A stretch of DNA of 64,000 bases from Paracoccus aminovorans (GTDB lineage Bacteria; Pseudomonadota; Alphaproteobacteria; Rhodobacterales; Rhodobacteraceae), in the NCBI RefSeq assembly GCF_900005615.1, contig NZ_LN832559.1, forward strand, positions 162,501 to 226,500, read 5' to 3'. The notes under the pieces are model-generated. The model was not told the DNA's origin and did no database searches. It saw only the letters and a list, made by a program, of their open reading frames with translations. Of the stretch, positions 60,197-64,000 are shown piece after piece (positions within the stretch are counted from its first letter, which is position 1; each line of letters starts with the position of its first letter). The translations under genes were made by a program, and so were the position numbers.

Positions 60197-62118
60197 TCGT
60201 CGGCACGGCGGGGCATATCGACCACGGCAAGACCGCGCTGGTCCGGGCGCTGACCGGCGTCGATGCCGACCGGCTGGCCGAGGAAAAGGCCCGCGGCATC
60301 ACCATCGACCTGGGCTTCGCCTATGCCGATCTGGGCGCGGGTGCGATCACCGGCTTCGTGGACGTGCCGGGGCACGAGAAATTCGTCCACACCATGCTGG
60401 CCGGCGCCGGCGGCATCGACCTTGCCCTGCTGGTCGTCGCCGCCGATGACGGTATCATGCCGCAGACGCGCGAGCATCTGGCGATCCTCGACCTGCTGGG
60501 CATCGCGCGCGGCATGGTCGCGCTGACCAAGTCCGACTTGGCCGAGCCGGCGCGCATCGCCGAACTGACCGCCGAAATCGCCGAACTGCTGGCCCCGACC
60601 GGCCTGGCCGGTGCGCCGCTCTTCCCGGTCTCGTCCGTGACCGGCGCCGGCATCGACGCCCTGCGCACCGCCCTTGCCGAGGCCGAAGCGCAGACCGTCG
60701 CCCGCGCCACCGAGGCGCGTTTCCGCCTGGCCGTCGATCGCAGCTTCACCCTGGCCGGTGCGGGCACGGTCGTCACCGGCACCGTGCTGTCGGGCCGCGT
60801 CGCGACCGGAGACCAGGTCTTGGTCAGCCCTTCGGGCCTGGCCGCCCGCGTGCGCGGCATCCACGCCCAGAACCGCAAGGCCGAGACCGGCGCCGCCGGC
60901 CAGCGCTGCGCCCTGAACCTGGCCGGCGAGGCGATCACCCGCGAGGCGATCCATCGCGGCGACGTGGTGCTGGACCCCGCCCTGCACGCGCCCACCCAGC
61001 GCATCGACGTCAGCCTGCGGGTGCTGGAAACCGAGCCGAAGCCGCTGGCCACCTGGTTTCCCGCCCGCCTGCATCTGGGCGCGGCCGAGACCGGCGCCCG
61101 CATCGTGCCGCTGGAGGGCCCCATCGCCCCCGGCGCCGAGGGGCTGGCGCAGATCGTCCTCGACCGCCCCGTGGCCGCAACCTTCGGCGAGCGGTTCATC
61201 CTGCGCGACAGCTCGGCGCGGCGCACCATCGGCGGCGGCCGCCTGATCGACCTGCGCGCCCCTGCCCGCCGCCGTGCCCGGCCCGAGCGCCTGGCCCTGC
61301 TCCGCGCCATGGCCCTGGCCGAGCCGGCGCAGGCGCTGGCGGCCCTGGCGGCGCGACAGGTAATCGACCTCGACGCTTTCGCCCGCGACCGCGCGCTGGC
61401 GGCCTCGGGGCTGGACGGCGCCGTCTCCGCCTCGGGCGTGGCGGTGATCGCCGGCACCCGCCAGGCGCTGGCGCCGGCGCAGCTGGACGCCCTGCGCGCG
61501 GCGATGGCGGCCGAACTGGCCGCCTTCCATGCCGAGAACGCCGATCTCCAGGGCCTCGGCCGCGAACGCCTGCGGCTGAAGCTGGAGCCGCGCCTGCCGA
61601 AGGAGGCCTTTGCCGCGCTGCTTCGGGCCGAGACCGCTGCCGGTCGCATCGCCCTCGACGGCGCCTTCGTCCGCCTGCCCGGCCACCTGCCGCAGCTGTC
61701 CGGGGCGGACGAGGCGACCCTGGCCCGCATCCTGCCCCGCCTTGCGGGCGAAGAGCGTTTCCGCCCGCCCCGCGTGCGCGACTTCGCCCAAGAATTCGGC
61801 CTGGACGAGCCCGATCTGCGCCGAATCCTGCGCATGGCCGCGCGCCAGGGCCGCATCGACCAGATCGCGCAGGATCATTTCTTCGCCCGCGCCACCACGA
61901 CCGAGATGGTCGCGATCATCCGCGACCTGGCCGCGCAGGCGCCGGACGGCTGGTTCACCGCCCCGGCCTTTCGCGACCGGGTGCAGAACGGCCGCAAGGT
62001 GGCGATCCAGATCCTCGACTTCTTCGACCGGCTCGGTCTGACCTTGCGTCGGGGCGATCTTCGTCGCATCAATCCGCATCGGATCGACCTGTTCACCCCG
62101 GACGGGTCCGAGTTGTGA
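60193..62118 (+). CDS. selB: Selenocysteine-specific elongation factor SelB
   Basis: 641 residues. GTPase motifs [36 protein letters not shown]; two beta-barrels; then C-terminal winged-helix domains that bind SECIS RNA ([29 protein letters not shown] and following). Delivers Sec-tRNA to the UGA in the formate dehydrogenase gene. Confidence 0.96.
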   Translation: MIVGTAGHIDHGKTALVRALTGVDADRLAEEKARGITIDLGFAYADLGAGAITGFVDVPGHEKFVHTMLAGAGGIDLALLVVAADDGIMPQTREHLAILDLLGIARGMVALTKSDLAEPARIAELTAEIAELLAPTGLAGAPLFPVSSVTGAGIDALRTALAEAEAQTVARATEARFRLAVDRSFTLAGAGTVVTGTVLSGRVATGDQVLVSPSGLAARVRGIHAQNRKAETGAAGQRCALNLAGEAITREAIHRGDVVLDPALHAPTQRIDVSLRVLETEPKPLATWFPARLHLGAAETGARIVPLEGPIAPGAEGLAQIVLDRPVAATFGERFILRDSSARRTIGGGRLIDLRAPARRRARPERLALLRAMALAEPAQALAALAARQVIDLDAFARDRALAASGLDGAVSASGVAVIAGTRQALAPAQLDALRAAMAAELAAFHAENADLQGLGRERLRLKLEPRLPKEAFAALLRAETAAGRIALDGAFVRLPGHLPQLSGADEATLARILPRLAGEERFRPPRVRDFAQEFGLDEPDLRRILRMAARQGRIDQIAQDHFFARATTTEMVAIIRDLAAQAPDGWFTAPAFRDRVQNGRKVAIQILDFFDRLGLTLRRGDLRRINPHRIDLFTPDGSEL

Positions 62119-62125
62119 AGCAGAG

Positions 62126-62221
62126 GGAAGAGAAGCGTCCCCGGTGGGGCGGCCGGACTTCAAATCCGGTTGGGGCAGTGAGCCTGTCCCGGGTGGGTTC
62201 GACTCCCACTCTCTTCCGCCA
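62126..62221 (+). tRNA. selC: tRNA-Sec (UCA)
   Basis: 96 nt. Eight-bp acceptor stem GGAAGAGA / TCTCTTCC with GCCA end; anticodon stem CCGGA / TCCGG around CTTCAAA (anticodon TCA); long variable arm; T-arm GGGTTCGACTCCC. Seven bp after selB. Confidence 0.95.
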
Positions 62222-62423
62222 AAACACCATATAATGTTCTGTTTTTATTATATTTATTTTGCGGATACTTTTTTAGTATCCGCCAGGCACCCCCACATGA
62301 AATTCTCCAGCTTGGGGAAATTCGCCCACGACCGGAGTCGGGGGCGCTGTTGTCAGCGCTTGTTCAGTTGATATTCGATGCACTCGGCAGCTTTCGTGGT
62401 TTTGCCAAGGATGAATTCGGCCG

Positions 62424-62852
62424 TTGTATCTGGCAGTCATCCTGGACCTGCATTCCCGCCGCGTGATCGGCTGGGCCGTCAGCAACCGCATGAAGCGCGA
62501 TCTGGCGATCCGGGCCTTGAAGATGGCGATTGCCTTCAGGTCGCCACCCAAAGGCTGCATCTTCCACAGCGACAGGGGCAGCCAATACTGTTCGCATGAC
62601 TATCAGAAGATCCTGCGCCAGCATGGCTTCAAAGTCTCGATGAGCGGCAAAGGTAATTGTTATGATAATGCGGCCGTCGAGACGTTCTTCAAAACCATCA
62701 AGGCCGAGTTGATCTGGCGGTGGTCATGGGTAACCCGGCGGCACGATGAGATGGCGATCTTCGAATACATCAACGGCTTTTACAATCCGCGTCGACGGCA
62801 CTCAGCATTGGGCTGGAAAAGCCCGGTCGCTTTTGAACGGAAGGTGGCTTAA
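62424..62852 (+). pseudogene. IS3-family transposase OrfB, 5'-truncated remnant
   Basis: 142 residues of an integrase core (YLAVILDLHSRRVIGWAVS; HSDRGSQYCSHDYQ with the second Asp; NCYDNAAVETFFKTIKAELIW with the Glu; YNPRRRHSALGWKSP). The first catalytic Asp and the N-terminal half are missing, so it is inactive. The TTG where it begins is probably not a genuine start. The 200 bp between selC and this remnant hold no recognisable gene. Confidence 0.85.
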
Positions 62853-62878
62853 ACGAGCAATCGGAGCGGCACAAATAC

Positions 62879-63085
62879 GTGACAGGTCCACTTCCTGTCC
62901 GCTGGTCAGCTGAGCGATCCCACCGACGCAGGAACCATGACGCGGGCTTCAAGGCGCGGGTGGCATTGGAAGCCGTGAAGGGCGAGCGCACGGTATCGGA
63001 GTTGGCGGCCGAATACGGCGTGCATGCGGCGCAGATGTGGCAATCCCTGAACCGCGCCGGGTTTGCCGGAGGCTCCAACTCCTGA
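62879..63085 (+). pseudogene. IS3-family OrfA remnant
   Basis: About 40 recognisable residues (HDAGFKARVALEAVKGERTVSELAAEYGVHAAQMWQ, the N-terminal helix-turn-helix of OrfA), then unrelated sequence and a stop. Belongs to another element than the following orfA and is cut at its 3' side. Confidence 0.7.
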
Positions 63086-63100
63086 GTAGGATGGAGCATC

Positions 63101-63424
63101 ATGAGCACGACGACGAACAAGTTTTCCCCTGAAGTGCGCGAGCGTGCGGTGCGGCTGGTTCTCGACAATGAGGGGCAGCACGGATCGCGGCGGCAAGCGG
63201 TGATGTCGATTTCCGCGAAGATCGGCTGTGCGCCCCAGACCCTGAATGAGTGGGTCAAGAAGGCCGAGGTCGACAGCGGCAAGCGCGCGGGGATCCCGAC
63301 CGATATGGCCGAGAAGATGAAGGCGCTGGAGCGGGAGAACCGCGAGTTGCGTCAGGCGAACGAGATCCTTCGCAAAGCCTCGGCGTATTTTGCGATGGCG
63401 GAGTTCGACCGCCGGTCGAAGTGA
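63101..63424 (+). CDS. IS3-family transposase OrfA
   Basis: 107 residues. Helix-turn-helix ([35 protein letters not shown]) followed by a leucine-zipper region ([26 protein letters not shown]). Intact; its stop overlaps an ATG that starts orfB in related elements. Confidence 0.92.
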   Translation: MSTTTNKFSPEVRERAVRLVLDNEGQHGSRRQAVMSISAKIGCAPQTLNEWVKKAEVDSGKRAGIPTDMAEKMKALERENRELRQANEILRKASAYFAMAEFDRRSK

Positions 63425-63439
63425 TGGTGTCGTTCATCG

Positions 63440-64000
63440 ATGCACATCGGGGGAGTGCATGGGGTCGAGCCGATCTGTGGCGTGCTGCCGATCGCCCCGT
63501 CCACCTATTACAGCCACCTGGCGAAGCGGGCCGATCCCACGCGGCAGTCCGACCGGGCGCGCCGCGACGAGGCCCTGCGGCCAGAGATCCTGCGCGTATT
63601 CGAGGAAAACTGGCATGTCTACGGCGTGCGCAAGGTCTGGCGGCAGCTGGGCCGGGAAGGCTTCGATGTTGCCCGATGCACGGTGGCAAGGCTGATGAAG
63701 GGCATGGGTATTCAAGGCATTATCCGCGGCAAGCCGCATAGAACGACGGTGCCGGACAAGAAGGCTCCATACCCGTTGGACAAGGTGAATCGGCAGTTCC
63801 GGGTACCCGCGCCGAATATGCTCTGGGTCAGCGATTTCACCTATGTCGCCACCTGGAAGGGTTTCGCCTATGTGGCGTTCGTGATCGATGCCTATGCCCG
63901 GCGGATGGTCGGCTGGCGGGTCAGCACCTCGGCCCATGCAGGGTTCGTGCTCGATGCCTTGGAGCAAGCCGTGCATGATCGGCGCCCGGCCAAGGGCATG
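63440..64000 (+). CDS. IS3-family transposase OrfB (partial, runs off the window)
   Basis: 187 residues from an ATG at 63440 to the window end without a stop. GVHGVEPICGVLPIAPSTYYSHLAKRAD, VYGVRKVWRQLGREGFDVARCTVARLM, then the DDE core start NMLWVSDFTYVATWKGFAYVAFVIDAYARRMVGW. Related OrfB proteins seem to start further upstream (63424, [10 protein letters not shown]), but a run of five G at about 63449 shifts that frame. The shortened start could still be used, or the element is damaged. Confidence 0.82.
   Translation, partial: MHIGGVHGVEPICGVLPIAPSTYYSHLAKRADPTRQSDRARRDEALRPEILRVFEENWHVYGVRKVWRQLGREGFDVARCTVARLMKGMGIQGIIRGKPHRTTVPDKKAPYPLDKVNRQFRVPAPNMLWVSDFTYVATWKGFAYVAFVIDAYARRMVGWRVSTSAHAGFVLDALEQAVHDRRPAKGM

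Noticed and set aside
59851..62163. Long minus-strand open frame opposite selA/selB
   Set aside because: Antisense shadow; Gly/Gln/Ala-rich without motifs.

Overview
This 64 kb window is high-GC alphaproteobacterial chromosome, almost certainly from Paracoccus or a close Rhodobacterales relative. Three things point there: the overall protein sequences; the C1 gene order gfa - flhA ... fghA - xoxF - cytochrome c (cycB/xoxG) - xoxJ, which matches the methylotrophy genes described in Paracoccus denitrificans; and the ori-proximal block parB-parA-rsmG-mnmG-mnmE-rho-hemJ. No species is claimed.

Layout. 1-7.3 kb: partial msrP, clpB behind a convincing RpoH-type promoter, pyrF, a broken glutathione S-transferase, a Nudix hydrolase, an SPFH/NfeD membrane pair and an N-formylglutamate amidohydrolase-like gene. 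7.4-13.7 kb: tRNA-Val(GAC), rpmJ, a small transporter, a caspase-like/peptidoglycan-binding protein, aroQ, a glycosyltransferase-like gene, a HAD hydrolase and ugd. 13.7-21.3 kb: a TPP riboswitch followed by tightly coupled thiamin genes (thiD-thiO-thiS-thiG-thiE-thiF, then FAMP/HMP-type uptake and tenA salvage).

21.3-36.8 kb: mobA, then a methanol/PQQ island. It has an ABC system of the family linked to PQQ-dependent alcohol dehydrogenases, two beta-propellers, a small PepSY-like protein, an Asp-rich secreted protein, an MxaD-like protein, a CKADCW protein, XoxJ, cytochrome c, the lanthanide-type methanol dehydrogenase XoxF, and the glutathione formaldehyde pathway (Gfa, FlhA, FghA). Methanol would be oxidised in the periplasm to formaldehyde, and formaldehyde converted through glutathione adducts to formate. 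36.8-49 kb: housekeeping genes (hemW, rdgB, rph, hrcA-grpE, parAB, rsmG, mnmG, mnmE, rho, hemJ), two parS sites and a probable chromosomal origin at 49.08-49.45 kb.

49.5-62.2 kb: a frameshifted TAXI-type binding protein, a GbcAB-like Rieske demethylase (betaine-type substrates, releasing formaldehyde), and a complete selenoprotein formate dehydrogenase module. The formate dehydrogenase alpha gene reads through an in-frame UGA at 53765-53767 (Sec200) and is followed by its beta and gamma subunits, fdhE, selA, selB and tRNA-Sec (selC). 62.2-64 kb: remnants of two IS3-family elements and the start of a third, directly after selC, suggesting the edge of an accessory region.

Most notable observations: a palindromic repeat inserted in frame in the ThiZ-like ATPase gene, with a second intergenic copy; the Sec gene that ordinary gene calling would split in two; oriC with a perfect CtrA-type site; and a 13-bp exact repeat about 100 bp upstream of both xoxF and its cytochrome gene.
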